A DNA stretch of 64,000 nt from Vespula vulgaris. Its lineage: Eukaryota; Arthropoda; Insecta; Hymenoptera; Vespidae. A model generated the notes under the pieces. The model did no database searches, was not told where the DNA came from, and was given only the letters and a program-made list of their open reading frames with translations. Positions 25,151-38,850 of the stretch are shown piece by piece. Made by a program: the position numbers and the translations under genes. Positions within the stretch are counted from its first letter, which is position 1, and every line of letters begins with the position of its first letter. The stretch lies in contig NC_066608.1 of assembly GCF_905475345.1 (NCBI RefSeq), forward strand, positions 1,483,501-1,547,500. The letters run 5' to 3'.

Positions 25151-25414
25151 CGTTCTAGTCGTTTACGTCCTAGGGATCGACGGCGTTACACACGCTCCGT
25201 TCTGAGATATGCCAGATGGCGTGACGAATATCGCGTTCGACTGGTAATTACGAGAGCTCGAGGGTATAACGTGGGTAATCAAACGGTCAGACGTATCGTT
25301 TCCCAGTGGAAAAGCACTGGTTCCGTGCCACCTCGTGCCTCGAGAATCGCTAGTTTCTATATCGAACGAAAAAGAAATCCAGCCTATCGGTTAAATATAT
25401 CTTTCCGACGTTAG
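25151..25414 (+). pseudogene. Relic resembling the HTH part of a Tc1/mariner-like transposase
   Basis: An open frame of 87 codons without an ATG start runs from after a TAA (25148-25150) to a TAG (25412-25414). It is not low-complexity, unlike nearly every other open frame here. The middle reads ARGYNVGNQTVRRIVSQWKS, followed by TGSVPPRAS. The QTVRRIV..W...GSV..R pattern resembles the second helix-turn-helix and linker of Tc1-like transposases (and, more distantly, paired domains). No catalytic DDE/D region or terminal repeats were recognised nearby, so if the reading is right this is a fragment. The next 20 codons are basic and not recognised. It could also be chance. Confidence 0.35.
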
Positions 25415-26648
25415 GTACCTATATCTTCTCTCTAAACGTTAGATCCCACGGAATCAGAACAACGTCTTCTTTGTTCGAATCTCATAGAAACGAAATGCAC
25501 AGCTGTATTAATCCAACTAGGTATTATATCAGGTCACTTTCGTTTTCATTTCGAGAGACATGTAACTGGAACAATGATTACATTTCATTCGCAGTTTTTA
25601 TCAAATTGACAATGAATTCTAATTGCATACAGAATCGTTTCTATCCTCGCACGTTGAAATATATCCTTCATATATGAAATTATTTATCTTCTCAGAAAGG
25701 ATTGAATATCAATTGCAATTGATTTTCCATAAATCGATTTATGGGAAATCTATTCGTCTGATATATTCCGATATTAATTTTCCTAGATAAAAGATAAGAA
25801 ATGTAAAATTTATATCGTAGCACGACGTTCTCGCGTTATACTTTACTCTTATCGGTATAAACCCGTTATAATTTTAATCTACAATGTGTTGTTACGAAAT
25901 AAATCATAAAATTGTTTTAGATATAAGTCGTACCTCTTTACGAGTTTGCAAACTATTACAAATTTTAATCTTGGAAGTGTAACGAAAGATATAAAATCGT
26001 TTTAAATCAAATTTGCAAGATCGAGGACCGACGATAGTGTTCGTGGCAATTCTATCAACGTTTCTTCTTTAATCGATACCAATCGTTAATTATTATCGAA
26101 ACCCGTGCTTATGAATTATTCTTATGCATTATTTCAAAATAAATTTACATTTTGATTCTTTTATTATCATTTCGATCGTAACAACTCCGATTACATTCGT
26201 TCGACATTTGAAAGGACTTGTCTCCTGAACAAGATCAACGTCGCGTGTTCGAAGAACGTAGAGGCGTCGATTTACGTAACGCCGAGTACACACTGAGCGA
26301 CGTCAAAGAAGAGAAAGAGAGAAAAATAGAGAGAGAGAGAGAGAGAGAGAGAGATCGATAGAAAAGTTGAGCTCGTAAGAATATTTCGTTCCACGTCACG
26401 GTGTCATTGTACGGCAACCAACGAGGAGAAGCCGTGGCGGGATAGCGTCAGTTGGCTACATAGAGACCGCCATTTTAACTCTCATGGCACGTTCCTTCCC
26501 AGCTTTCACAGGAGAAATTTGTAGTCGAGAGGAGTAATGGTTTTCAGCATCCACGCTTGACCGCTCGCGGCCAATTTTTCTCGCGGATTTGCCGACGAAA
26601 CGAAAAGTGGAATGCCTCTGGCAAACGAATGTATTTTTTTCCTCATAC

Positions 26649-26649
26649 T

Positions 26650-26693
<44 letters not shown>

Positions 26694-26694
26694 T
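26649..26694 (+). repeat. (CTTT)n microsatellite
   Basis: About 11 perfect units. Confidence 0.95.
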
Positions 26695-28309
26695 TTTCTC
26701 TTTTTTTTTCTCTTTTTTCTTTTTTATATGTATTTATGTATCGTTTTTCTCCTTTCTTTTTTTTTTTCGCTTCATACGTTAATAACTATCAGGACTTGTA
26801 TCGTGGCTACATAACGAACGCTAAAGTCCATTTTATATATTCGCTCGACAGAAGTAACTTTGATCTGTTTCAAAAAGGGATTGTTGCGTGACATGAAAAC
26901 TTCTCGAACTCGTTAACGCCAGTTTGCATCTTAACGGTCCTCCATTATGACCGTAATAACTTTGACGAAATGGCACTTTTGCTCCTTTTTTTCTCGTTTC
27001 TTTTTCTTTCTTTTTTCTTTTTCTTTTTCTTTTTTTTTCTTTTTTTTTTTAATAACGTGACAAGAATCAAACTATGCTATTCTATTCTATGAACTTGTGA
27101 AACAAAGCTTGGCTTTGTGAGCGTGGAGTGTCTCAAAAAGAAAAGAGAGAGAAAAAAAGAGGAAAGAGAAGAAATTAAAACAAAACAGAACGAAACAAAA
27201 CAAAAAAAACAATAAAAAAGGGAGAACAAAGAGAAGAAAAAAAGGGGAAAAAGCGTGAAGCGATGTGTTTCACGAGCACGTTGAAAGAGATACGGCATAG
27301 AGACAGGTTCCCCAGGCAAATCGGCAGTATAACGAGCATGAGCGGCCGATACGATTATCGGAGGCCGAGCGTTATAAAGCGCTAATTTCCTCGCGTTACG
27401 AGCTGCCGAGCGACGACAGGGAAAATAGTTGGCCGAGCTAGCACGTACCTACCTTTCGAACACGATGCGAGGGGGATGATTAATGGAAATTTGCGCCGAA
27501 CGGCTTGTTCGATGTGAAAGTGCCGAAAATTCGTGCTCGCCGTATAGCAAACGGGATTTCGGTTTGTTACTGGCCGATGGACAAATTCAATCCTTTTGTC
27601 TACGTTAGGCAACGAAATAGGAAGATACGATATGGTTAAAGTATACGTATATGATCGAATAGAATTCTTGATGATGGCTCGTATTGGAGATAATGTTATA
27701 AAAAACGAATCTTTGTAATAACGATCGTGCATAGGTTATACAATTTTTTTTTTTTTTCTAATTATCTCTAATTATTTCGAACGATACGGAACTTTACGAT
27801 ATGTTCCTGAGTTATCGAAAACAACGAAGATATTTCAAGCGGTCAAATTAAACGCCTTATATCGCACGCGAGTCACAATTTTTTATAAGGTATTATAGGA
27901 GAAGGTAACAATGTTATTCTTAACAATATCGAAATGTAATACGCACAAGTATATAGACAAGGAATACTATAGCGTAAATAAAACAAATAGTCTCTCTTTC
28001 CCTCTATCTTTTTTTGTCAAACTTCAATTCAAAATAATAATGATAATAAAAAAACTGAGAAAGAAGGAAGAAAAAAGACATTCAACACAAAAGTATTAAA
28101 AGTTTACTAGTTTAATCTTAACTGTCGTAGGAACCCCGATACGAATCCATTTTATACCGGCTTCCATTTATTGTATTTTCATAAGAACGTTTGACTATCC
28201 TTTTGGCCTGAGGACGAATGAAAGGTCCAAAAGAGAAAAAGAGAAGAAGAGAAAAAGAGAAAAAGAGAGAGAGAGGAAAAAGGAATCGTGTGTGTTTAAA
28301 GGATAATCC

Positions 28310-28330
28310 GAGGACGCATCTGTCGTCCTC
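28310..28330. other. Short perfect hairpin
   Basis: GAGGACG and CGTCCTC pair perfectly over seven bases around a seven-base loop (CATCTGT). It directly follows GGATAATCC, an Otd/Bcd-type homeodomain core. It is too short for a microRNA precursor. Confidence 0.3.
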
Positions 28331-31300
28331 ATAAAGTATTCCTTGCTGGAGAGACTTCCTTCTCCCCTTCAGTCAACCCCCTATACATAACCTCGTACAT
28401 CCCCGAGAGGCATTAGCGCGAAGAGTTCGCTTGTATCGAGCCGCGGTTATTTCTGCGCATCGACTGGGCAAAAGCTAAAGGGATTACGGGCACCGATCGA
28501 CCGATACGCTATCTGGCGACTTTTTCATGTCAGACTGAAAAGACGACAGATGTGCGGTTCGACTAATTTCCTATATTTTCTTCCCGAAGTCCAACTCATC
28601 CCTCGTCTCTACCCCTCTCTACTCCCTATCCCCATCCTATCGAAAAGCTACATAACTTCTTTTTACGTTTCATTCTTCTTATGAATCACACGTATCAGCA
28701 GGCAATAGGGTGGTATGCGTTTAATGGGCAGTATCAACGAACCACGACGAATTCTTAGAGGAGGAGTAGGGTGAGGGTGGTTGTGGAGGTGGCGAGGGTT
28801 GTAGTGTCAGACGTACTTTTCGAATCGTCCCTCGAGTCCTTCAGTGACAAGGGTGAGCACCGTAGGGTATTATTAGGACCGTGTCCTGGAGATTATTCGA
28901 GTTAGTACAAGTGTGCGGCTTCTCTCTCACCCCTTATCTTTCGTCTCTCGTCTATACCATCTCATTCTTTCTATCCTATTTACTGCGTTCCATATAACGC
29001 GAAATATAAAACGAGAATCCCGTCCCGTAAAGCTCGCCACGAATCTTTCGTGATACACCGCATTGCATAATTCATTAGGAACAGCTTGTTCGCTGTACGA
29101 TTTCATCGGGACGAACGACGATCGAATTTTATTCTTTATATTTTTAGTTTTTCCCTTCGGTCGGATTGATCGCTGTTATTATTGGGGATCGACAAATTCG
29201 AACAACTTATCGCGTAGAGGTGTATTTTTTATTTCATCATTTTAGGAAAAAAGAAGAATGAAGAGAGAGGGAGAGAAATGTTGTCATAATAAAGGAACAC
29301 GAAACAGATCGACTAGTGAATTTTTAGAAAGGTCAACAAGTATACGAGCTATTTGCCTTTTCCCAAACGATATTTGCACGTCGAAAGAGTCAGGATACAC
29401 GCGAGTGAATAAATAAATTTCCCGTCGATCAAAGCTAGCTAAACGTTGGCGCTTTCGATCACTATGTGAAATTGAGATCAAAGAAGCATGCGTACTTGGA
29501 TGAATGATTCAAGAGAAATAGAGACAAAGACCTAGATAGAGAGATAAAGAGAGAAATGTCAAGTTCATCATTTAATCATGTTGTACGTATATGTATATAT
29601 AGAAATAATTTTTTCTCTCTCTGTTTTATTTATTTTTTTTTTTTTTACGTTTTTTATCACGTAGAAACGTGTGAAACGGGTAGATACAAATCAACGGTGG
29701 TTAGGTAGGTACTATCTTTTTTTTTCTTTCATTCTTTTCTCTATTTTTATTTCGTTAAAAAGAATAGGCGAGGTTGCAAGTCGTTTTATGTCACACTATT
29801 CCAAGTATTTTTCTTTCCGTACATGTAAACTGTGTAATCGGGAGAGAGGTACGATAAGAATGCAACGAGTTTTTACGAGAAAATCTCGGCGAGATGCATT
29901 CTCATTCGTGTACCAAATGCGTCACACAAAAGAAAAAAGAAAGGGGAGAACGCGCGAGAAAGGGAGAGAGAGAGAGAAAAAGTAGAAACGGAGGAGGAGT
30001 TTGCGAGAGAATTATTTGCCGAACGTGGCTTGCTAGAAAGGAGAGAATTTTGTTTTCCTACGACAGTGACACGAAGGTGTGCCATACTTGTTTTTCTTCC
30101 GAGATTTAGGCGGGCCCATTCCAAGCTATTTCCCAATGTTTTTCGATCGACGAAGAAAATAGACAAATACATCGTACGGTCGAGTGTTTCTTTCCAAATG
30201 TGTTCAGCTTTTTTATTCGCCTATCCTCGTGGTATTTCGAAAAAGTATATTTTTCTCCCTCTCGACATCGTACCATTACGAAAATATATAATATCGAGAT
30301 TACATATATAAAGACACATGGAATATTATCAAACACCTTTTCTAAACAACGCGAAAACTCTTACAAGTGTTACTTTGTAAGATGTAACATCGATAATATT
30401 TTTAATAATTTTTTTTAAGGGATAATCATTTATCGTTAAGTATATAAATTCAATTAATCGACGATAAGAGAAACTCTAAAAGTATTTTTTGCGATATCAT
30501 AATTAATATATACGTATGATACGATGTCCGATCAAAAAAAGAAAAAGAGATGGAACAAACGATTTGCGTTGTCTCTTTTCTCTGGAAAGACACGATAAGG
30601 GATAGAGACCGAGTGAAAGAGAAATAGAGATAGGTAGATAGATAGACAGATAGAGAAAGAGAGAGAAAGAGACAGAGAGAGAAAGAGAAAGTGAAGAAGG
30701 ATAGAGCGATGGAAAGAAGATAGTCCAGAGTTTCACGATGATCACGACTAACTGCAATTTATCGATGTTATCGTTCGATCGTCCAGCGAGTCATAAATTC
30801 TCTAGTCGGGATGGGCCAACGTCGTATTGCCTAGAGATGCCAGATTAAGTGTATCGATTCGTTTGATTTACCGATAGAAGCACGCTATCACTGCATTCGA
30901 ATCTCCTCGTGGAATCGTTCCCGTTCATGGATTAGCTCGCGTATTAGGGATCGATAAGGAAGAAAAAAAAAGAAAAAAGAAAAGAAAAAAGAGAGAGAGA
31001 GAAACGACGAGAAAGGACTAATTGGTATTAACGGCGAGATGGCGAAAGCAATGACGGATCGCGCGGTCACGTAACTTCTGATTGGTTTTTTTTACCGGAG
31101 ATATTAATTAAACTGATTTTCGACGTACCGCGATTTTTCCTTAATCGAATAATCGGAAATTATCTCTTCAAGAGGAAATTTGTCTCTCTTTCTCTCTCCC
31201 TCTCTCTCTTTTCTTTTTTTGTAATTGAAAATTTCTAAAATTAGTATTCACGTTGACTAGCATCCATTACGTCACGTTTATCATGGTTAATGACATTGAG

Positions 31301-31526
31301 AATTTCCGGAAACACACAGGGAAAGATTTCAATCGCATCGGTTCTCTCCCGAGAGCGAACGATTACATTGCACGGGAAGAGGAAGAGCGGGAGGAAACGA
31401 TGTAGGAAGCGAGAGAAATGCGGCGAATTCAAACGATGACGCGATAAATATTCATGGACGTCATTACCTCGAGCGTCCAGCGTGAGTCGACGATCGAACG
31501 TTCACGATAATGGACTCTACCGATGG

Positions 31527-31567
31527 ATAGGTAGGTAGGTAGGTAGGTAGGTAGGTAGGTAGATAGG
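31527..31567 (+). repeat. (GGTA)n microsatellite
   Basis: About nine GGTA units, ending with one GATA variant. Confidence 0.95.
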
Positions 31568-33160
31568 TACATTACTATCTACATGGAAGCATATATATAT
31601 ATATATATATATATATACATGCAAACACATATACAAACGAATACTTATCGATGGGCTATAATTTACGATTTTCATTGCAACGTAATTCTTTTTAAAGGCA
31701 AACGCAATTAAACGGAAGAATGAGAAGCGCTGGTACACGGCGATATCGAATTCCGAAGGCATTTAAAAGGCTTCGTTGTTCTTGCCAATAGAAGGGAGGG
31801 CTAGGGGAGGATGATAAGAAAGACACGCTGTAGAATGATAAAATGAGAAAATTGTGGTATTACATCGAGACGAAAGAAAAAAATGAAGAAAGAAAAAGAA
31901 AGAAAAGAAAGAAATTATCCATTTAACACGAAATAGATCCTAGTATATCTGTAATAACATTTTTTCTTTTCTAAATGAAAGATACGCTCGTTCTTATTAC
32001 TGATAGTTTTAGTTTTTTTTGTTCTTTTCTTCTTTTTTATTTCTCTCTCTATGTATATATGTAATAAAAACGTCTTTCTGAGAGAAAGGTTAGAAGAAAA
32101 TGTCATCAATATTTATCTATTATCGCGATATTCTTTCGTTAATACAAGCTTCACTTTGCTTGTTATCGGTGGATAAGCATCGTTGATAAATTGATATCGG
32201 TCCGATGTATTCAGTTTTAAAAGGATTGAACGTTCGATGACAGAATCGACGTGAATCGATAAATAATGATTCGATGCAACGAACGAGAAGTAGGTACTAC
32301 CTACCGAGAATAGTCATCGAGTTACGACTCTAATTGGAGTGGTTCGTGTTCGAAATTCAAGACAGAAGAGTCAATGTAGTCAGGCACTCGTACGATATCA
32401 CGGTTGTTCGTGTCTCTAACCGTATTTCCATTAGCGATATATAAGTCGAAATCCAGCGATTATTACGAATGGTAATTTATTTGGATCAGACGAATAAGCG
32501 AGAAAGCCAGAAAAAGAGAAAGAGAGATAGAGAGATAGAGAGAGGAGTTTTCGCTTGAATACGAAAGAGAACTGTCGAACCTATTTTTCACGATTCAATT
32601 TCGTACATGAAGTCGATATTAGCTACGCTTTTCATTCGCTTTAAAAAACATGCTACCACACGCGGAAAAAAGAAATGAGGAAGATATTATACGCTTTCGT
32701 GTATTTTCATTATTTCTATTATACATGTGTGTGTATGTGTGTACATATATGTATGTATCCGTATGGAACATAGTATACGAAGAAACTGTTCCTTTTTTAA
32801 TATATATATTTTTTTGCATGCCTTTATTTTTCTTTTTATTTCTATTTTTTATTGCGTAGACAACACGTACCATTTTCCTCGTTTAGTTCTTCACTCGTTC
32901 GTAGTAACAACGGCCTCGCAATTTGCGGTCCATCCGAAATTTCGAGAAAAAGTGTTCCAATAAAAAAACAAAAATTGTTCGAAACGATTCTGAATTCGAA
33001 CGTATTTTATTCGTTCTGTTCAAGAAAAACAGAAAAAAAAGAAAGCAAAAAAGAATTTATAAAACGAGTGTATAAAAAAAGTTGTTCTTGAAAATCCTTC
33101 CGATTTCGATTGAAATCTGTCTTGTTTTAATAATAATAAAAAATAAATAAAATCAAGAAG

Positions 33161-33168
<8 letters not shown>

Positions 33169-33202
<34 letters not shown>
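33169..33202 (+). repeat. (AG)n microsatellite
   Basis: A pure AG run inside a purine stretch (33157-33240). Confidence 0.9.
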
Positions 33203-33209
<7 letters not shown>

Positions 33210-34026
33210 AAAAAAGGGATAAAGAGGGGAGGAGAGAAATAATTACGATATTATTTGGTCGATTCTCTTTAATTAAATAAAAGATAATGAAAACGAGTCG
33301 ATACTCGAGTATCGAAGGAAAGAGAGACAACGTTATAGAAATAGAATTACGAGTACCTTGTTAACTGGACTTAATCCGCGCTTGTTCGCTCATTTGATCA
33401 TACGAGGAGATTCTCTTTCTCTCTTTTTCTCTTCTTTTTTCTCTTCCTCCTGCGCAAGCCACGTGAATTGACTTTTTGTATATCGTCCAAGAGATTTTCA
33501 TCGAAGAAAATATTATTCGCCGTTGTAACTAGCAGTACTCTCATATTTCATGTAATTTATTTAATCCGAGAGTATTACGCTTTCCTGCGGACTTTTGACC
33601 TAAATTTTCTTCTTGGCCTTGTTTCCAACATATTCAATCTACGAAAACACGTGCAACTATTTTCGTTGGATCCTCTTAAAGACTTTAATCTTTGGCTTAA
33701 ACGCTGATTATACACGTATAAAATGTTTATAGTAAAAGTGTATATGTAAAAGCAAATAAGAGAACTTTCTTACTTAAGTTCAGAGGATACTTATAAGACC
33801 GTATCGTTGAGAACTTTGATTATATCGAATACGAACTGTTTCCTACTTGGATATCTTACCGACAAGAAGCCAAGAACGTGCGATTCGATCGGATAGAACG
33901 TCAGTCTGATCGAACGAAGAAAATCGCCGATCATTCCCCGAGAACGTATACCTATAAGCTCTGTCCTTAATTGGATAGTTCCTGAAATCCTATCTGGTAT
34001 AATGTATTTCGATTTATAGGCGTGTC

Positions 34027-34117
34027 TGTATATATTATATATATTTATATATATATATATATATAAAATATATATCTATACTTATATATTATATATATTA
34101 TATTGCAATATATATTA
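34027..34117 (+). repeat. Imperfect (AT)n tract
   Basis: TATATAT with TTA and ATT interruptions over about 90 bases. Confidence 0.8.
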
Positions 34118-36423
34118 TATAAGTTTAGATCGTTCTCGTTGTCTTAATACGAGAGACGACGAGCAAAAAAAGGACAGAAAAAAAGGGGAAAAAGAAGAGA
34201 GAGAGCGAGGGAGAGCGACAGCAGGTTGGTGGGCTATGGGATAATCCAAGATTGGTCCGAGTTTCACCTGGAAGATCGAGATTCTGCGATACTGAACGCG
34301 TCGCTTAGGATTCTCTACCCTCTATCCCGCGGCTTATGCTCTGACAAACGGAGAATTTCCAAGATAACGGAAAGGAGAGCTCCAAGGATTCGTATCTTGT
34401 GGACGATCGATCGCTTTCAATTCGACAGTGTCTCTCTCTTTCTCTTTCTCTTTCTCTCTGTCTCTCTCTTTCTCTCTCTTTCTCTTTCTCATTCTCTCTC
34501 ATCGTCCTCCTGAAGGAATTCCTTATCACTCTAAAAGCTCTTTTTATAAGAAAGCCAGTCGTGATTTCGTCGTTGCTTCTTCGTCTTAAATCCGTTTGAT
34601 TAAAGAGAAAGGACAAAAAAATTGATGCCCCAAGTTTTCGACCACCCAACAAGAAAAGGAGATAATATATCGTAACCCGTCGTAATTACAAAGTCAAACC
34701 CGCATGAATCTATGTGTGAACTTGAATAATATATATATGTGTATCTATAGGTGTACATAATCGATACACGCGGTTGTTAACTTTGCCGCGTTTCTACGGG
34801 TATTCGATGTATGTATACCTATGTATATACGGGATATGAGTTTTGAAAGAGACAGAAAAAAAGAAAATGGGAAGGAAAAAAAAATTAAAAGACAAGGACA
34901 GAAGAAAATAATGAAAAATCATATAAACGAATTTTCCTTCTTTTTTCTCTTTTCTGCGGTTTTTTTTTTCGTTTTTCTTTTTTTTTGTTGGTTAAACGAG
35001 CAACGGCCGTATTAAAAGCTATTATTGCGAGAAGTAGAGTAGAACGAGTGTGAAACGAGTAATAAAACGATCGACAGTAGATGTGTATTATATCGAACGA
35101 TGAATTTCCATTGGTGTTATGAGGGTATAAGTTTCGTTAACGTTACGCGTTCACTGTTTACGAGGGTAATTCGGTTGGATCCTTCCTTCGATCCCAAGAG
35201 TAAAATTTCTACGTCTCTGCTCTTGATCCAAGGGAAGTAACCAACGGCAGGCACTGGTGCTCGCTTGAAATATCGTCGATGCGACACACTGTTTCGCCAC
35301 TTCCGGTTCCCTAGCGACTAACATGCCTGCACAACACTGCCTTGTCCTAAGCTCCAAATAATCCTCTCACTTCCAGAGCTGTGTAATTTAGCTTTCGCTA
35401 ATAAGCGTACGCTCTTTCAACGATGGTTAAAAAGAAAATTTAAATAAAATTATTATAAACTAAGTCAGCTATATGGATCGTAAATCTATTAATTTTTTTT
35501 CTTCTTCCTTTCTTCTAATTTATAACAAACAAGAAATAAATGATAAGAGCGGAAACGAAATTTTAGCTCACGTTAAAAACAGGCTTTTAACGTAAAATGT
35601 AAACCATTCGTTAAAGTAAAAAAACTGCGTGCCTACCTCGTTCATAATCGTGAATACGTTTACAAGGAATATTACTATTATCATCGCGCGATATTATCAT
35701 TACGTTTCTCGATGCATTTCGTGCGGAAAGTAAAACGCGGCCGATACGATCCGTGAATATTCATAATGTTGAGGAAAGGCCGTCAACGAGGAATGCTTTT
35801 TTCTTCTCTTTTTTTTTTCTTTCAATTTTTTATTTCTTTTTTCTTTTTTTCTTTTTTTTTTAGCGTATCTACGTTTCTACGCGCAAACAGACGTGCTCGA
35901 TAACGTAATGTCAAAATCATTAAAAGCTGTATTTTGGATATTTGGCGTTCGAAAGGTTGTAATATCCGCGATGTACTCGACGTACAAATAAATCGACTGT
36001 GAAACGAATATAATCACGATCAATTTCAATATATAATATTTAACTTTTAATATTTGAAATATCGTCACGATTTGAGTATTATCGATGGGGAAGAAAAAGG
36101 ATGAAAAAAAGAAGAAAAAGTGTTGAAAAATCTAAACGAAAAAAAAGAAACAGAGGGGAAAAAAGAAAATTACGAAAAGATAAAAATGAAAAAAAAATTG
36201 ATTGGACCGAGACACGCTTCCTTACGTCTTCGTTCAAAATCGTTTTTCTATTTTCGATTAGTGATACCATTTAAATTTCACACAGATGGAAGTGACAATG
36301 ACATTTGTAGAGGATAAACGAGAGATAGTGTCGCCAGTGATTACTATCGTGACTTAATCAAGCGATATAAAATGATCAGTGATTAACTCGTTGTGAAGAG
36401 ATATAGGGGATGACCGAGAAAAA

Positions 36424-36540
36424 GATAGATAGATAGATAGACAGATGGATAGAAAGATAGATAGGAATAAAGAGAAAGAGAAAAGGAGAAAAAGAGAGAA
36501 AGAGAGAGAGAGAGAGACAGAGAGACAGACAGAGAGATAG
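36424..36540 (+). repeat. (GATA)n, (AG)n and (ACAG)n compound repeat
   Basis: GATA units, then purine-rich GA, then GACAGA units. Confidence 0.85.
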
Positions 36541-38820
36541 AAACTTGAATAGAGGAAATCGCCAAACGTTAACGAGTACCTTTCATTCCGTGTTCGTGGA
36601 AATTCGCTTGATTTATTGATCCGCACGGTCAAACCTTGTTACTCAAAGAAGTAGAATTTGATTATTCTTTAATCACGTTTCTCCGTCGTGTGATATCACG
36701 TCACTTTAGTTTTCTTCGATCTAACTTCAAAAAATATTTTTAAAGAAACCAGCTCGCTCTCTCTCTCTTTCTATCCATCAATCGTTTATCCAATCTATTT
36801 AATGGAATAATTTCATTCTATAATATTAATAAGTAAAACGAACGTAATTGTATAAATATATATATAAAATTATATTTAATTTATATATATATATATTAAT
36901 ATATATAGTTAATAATTATTAATTAATAAAAGTACATTGAATCATTAAATATGGTGACATGGTTCAAAGTGTTTACCATTTTACCAAACTTGACTGCTGA
37001 TCTCATTTGTCTATTGGTGGCTTTCTTTCGTTTAAACAGTAAACGATGGTGTATGTGTGTATGCTGGACCGTCATTAATTATCGTACGTCGTTTAAACGT
37101 CTAGCCTATGCGATATCAATCGTTTGTTTCGATCGAGTTACGTGCCAAGTGAAAAATGCTAAGGGTTAACAAAGACCTTCTCTTTTAAAACGATGACGCT
37201 TATCGAGTTCTTCGATCTTGAATGAAAAGGAATTGGGATAAATTTGAAGTTTTTCGTAAAATAGGAAACGTTTTTTTCTTGATCGAAAAAAAAAGAAAAG
37301 AAAGAAAAAAAAGAAAAAGAAAAAGAAAAAAGAAAGAAGAAAGAAGAGAGAACTTTTACCGCATATTTCTTTGATATACCATCTCCTCGTCGGCTTTTAA
37401 CGAAGGTTCTTTCTACGTTTTCTTATCTAACTCCCTTTTCTCCCTCTCTCCTACTTCTTCTTTGCCGATATTTTCTTTTTTCTTTCTGTTTTTTTATTTT
37501 TTGTTTTCCTTTTCTTTCCCTCTTTTCATCGACAAAGAGAAAGAAAAATAAAAGAAGAAAGAAAATCGATCATTAATTTATACTCCCAATAAACTGCAGT
37601 CGATGGAAAAGGAAGATAGAATATAAGAGAAATTCATTGATCATTTTACTAATGATAATAAGAACGTAACTATGATATTCGAATATTTGTGTGTTAGAAA
37701 ATACGAATATCCAAGCCGAGGAAATAGATTCCTTTGAGAAATGGCAACGTTCCGGCAGGTGATTCGTTTTCTTGTAGGTACGGGAGAATGCGATGAAATG
37801 GAAGAAAGAAAGAGAGAGAGAGAGAGGAGGAGGAAGGGAGAAGGAGAGGGAGAGAAAGAAAGAAAAAACAAGAGACCTCGAAAAATCTGCTTGCCTCATG
37901 AGATCTTAATAAAAGAAGGCGCGATTTGATTCAGATGATGAGACAGAAAAAGAGAGAGGGAGAAAGATTGCGTGACTATAATTCGATCCTTCTCTACTGT
38001 GAGAGAAACGATAAGAAAATATATTTTACTTGGGAAAGGTACGCATTCAATCATGCCTCGCTCAGAAAAACTATATTTTCTATGTCTAGAAACTTGAGGA
38101 AAAAATAAATTAAAAAAAAATATCAAGAAGATCGATCTATCTCTAAGGATATATCGAAGCGAAGCGAATACATGTATTAATCCAAAACAAAAGGAAGAAG
38201 AAAAAAAAATAAAAGAAAGAATAAAAAAAGGACGAGATATTGTATCAGCTTAAGAAATAAATCGCCGACAGGATGAAAATCCTTTCCCAAGCACGTTTCG
38301 TAGGATTTGGAAAATGTTTTTATACTCCTTTAGCCCTTCTCGTAATCCAATTTTTTTTTCGTCGTGTCTACAAGAAAATTACGTATAGTGTCGAAGTTAT
38401 AGCGTGTATTAAAAAAAAAAAAAAAAAGAGAGAATAAAAAAAACATGAATAAAATCTCCCATACGAAGTGACAGTAATTACGTTGACAATATAAACGAAA
38501 TGAAATTACTGAAATAAAAAAGAAATAAGTATAAGAAAGTTACACTAAAAAATTAATTCGTTCTCTTGTAAAATACGAATTCGAACGTTTCAACTATATA
38601 ATATTTCATCTTGTCTAGAATTATATACATATATATCTCTAAGCATAGATTACGATCTATTATCATTAAATTCTATTATTACCCCGTGAATCGCATTATA
38701 CCTGGATGCATATAAAAATAACTAAGTGATTAAATAAATAAAATATATATAGATGTATGTATATAATTGACTGGAATGCGAATGCGAATGCTAATGGAAA
38801 TTCTCGTTCAATAAAAATCT

Positions 38821-38850
38821 GGGTGGGTGGGTGTGGAGTGGGAGAGGGGG
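38821..38850 (+). other. G-rich tract with quadruplex potential
   Basis: It starts GGGTGGGTGGGTGTGGAGTG and then continues with GGAGAGGGGG. Three G3 tracts have single-T loops, the next loop is 8 bases (just over the usual limit), and a G5 tract follows. Single-base loops usually give stable quadruplexes. It stands alone in A+T-rich sequence. Confidence 0.45.

Larger units (their letters stand above)
25415..38820. other. Long noncoding stretch, no gene seen
   Basis: Unique balanced patches occur at 26420-26600, 27290-27600, 28280-28900, 30770-30930 and 35140-35400. Otherwise A+T-rich sequence and microsatellites. The 35151-35357 minus frame is not low-complexity, but the sequence around it shows no matched splice sites or homology I recognise. 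TTAACCCTTAGCAT (minus strand, about 37155-37168) resembles a TTAA-element end without a partner. Confidence 0.5.

Noticed and set aside
35151..35357. Minus-strand frame of 68 codons without low complexity
   Set aside because: No splice pair, homology or promoter could be linked to it; balanced composition alone is not enough.
37155..37168. Minus-strand TTAACCCTTAGCAT as an element end
   Set aside because: No matching left end was found; isolated similarity.
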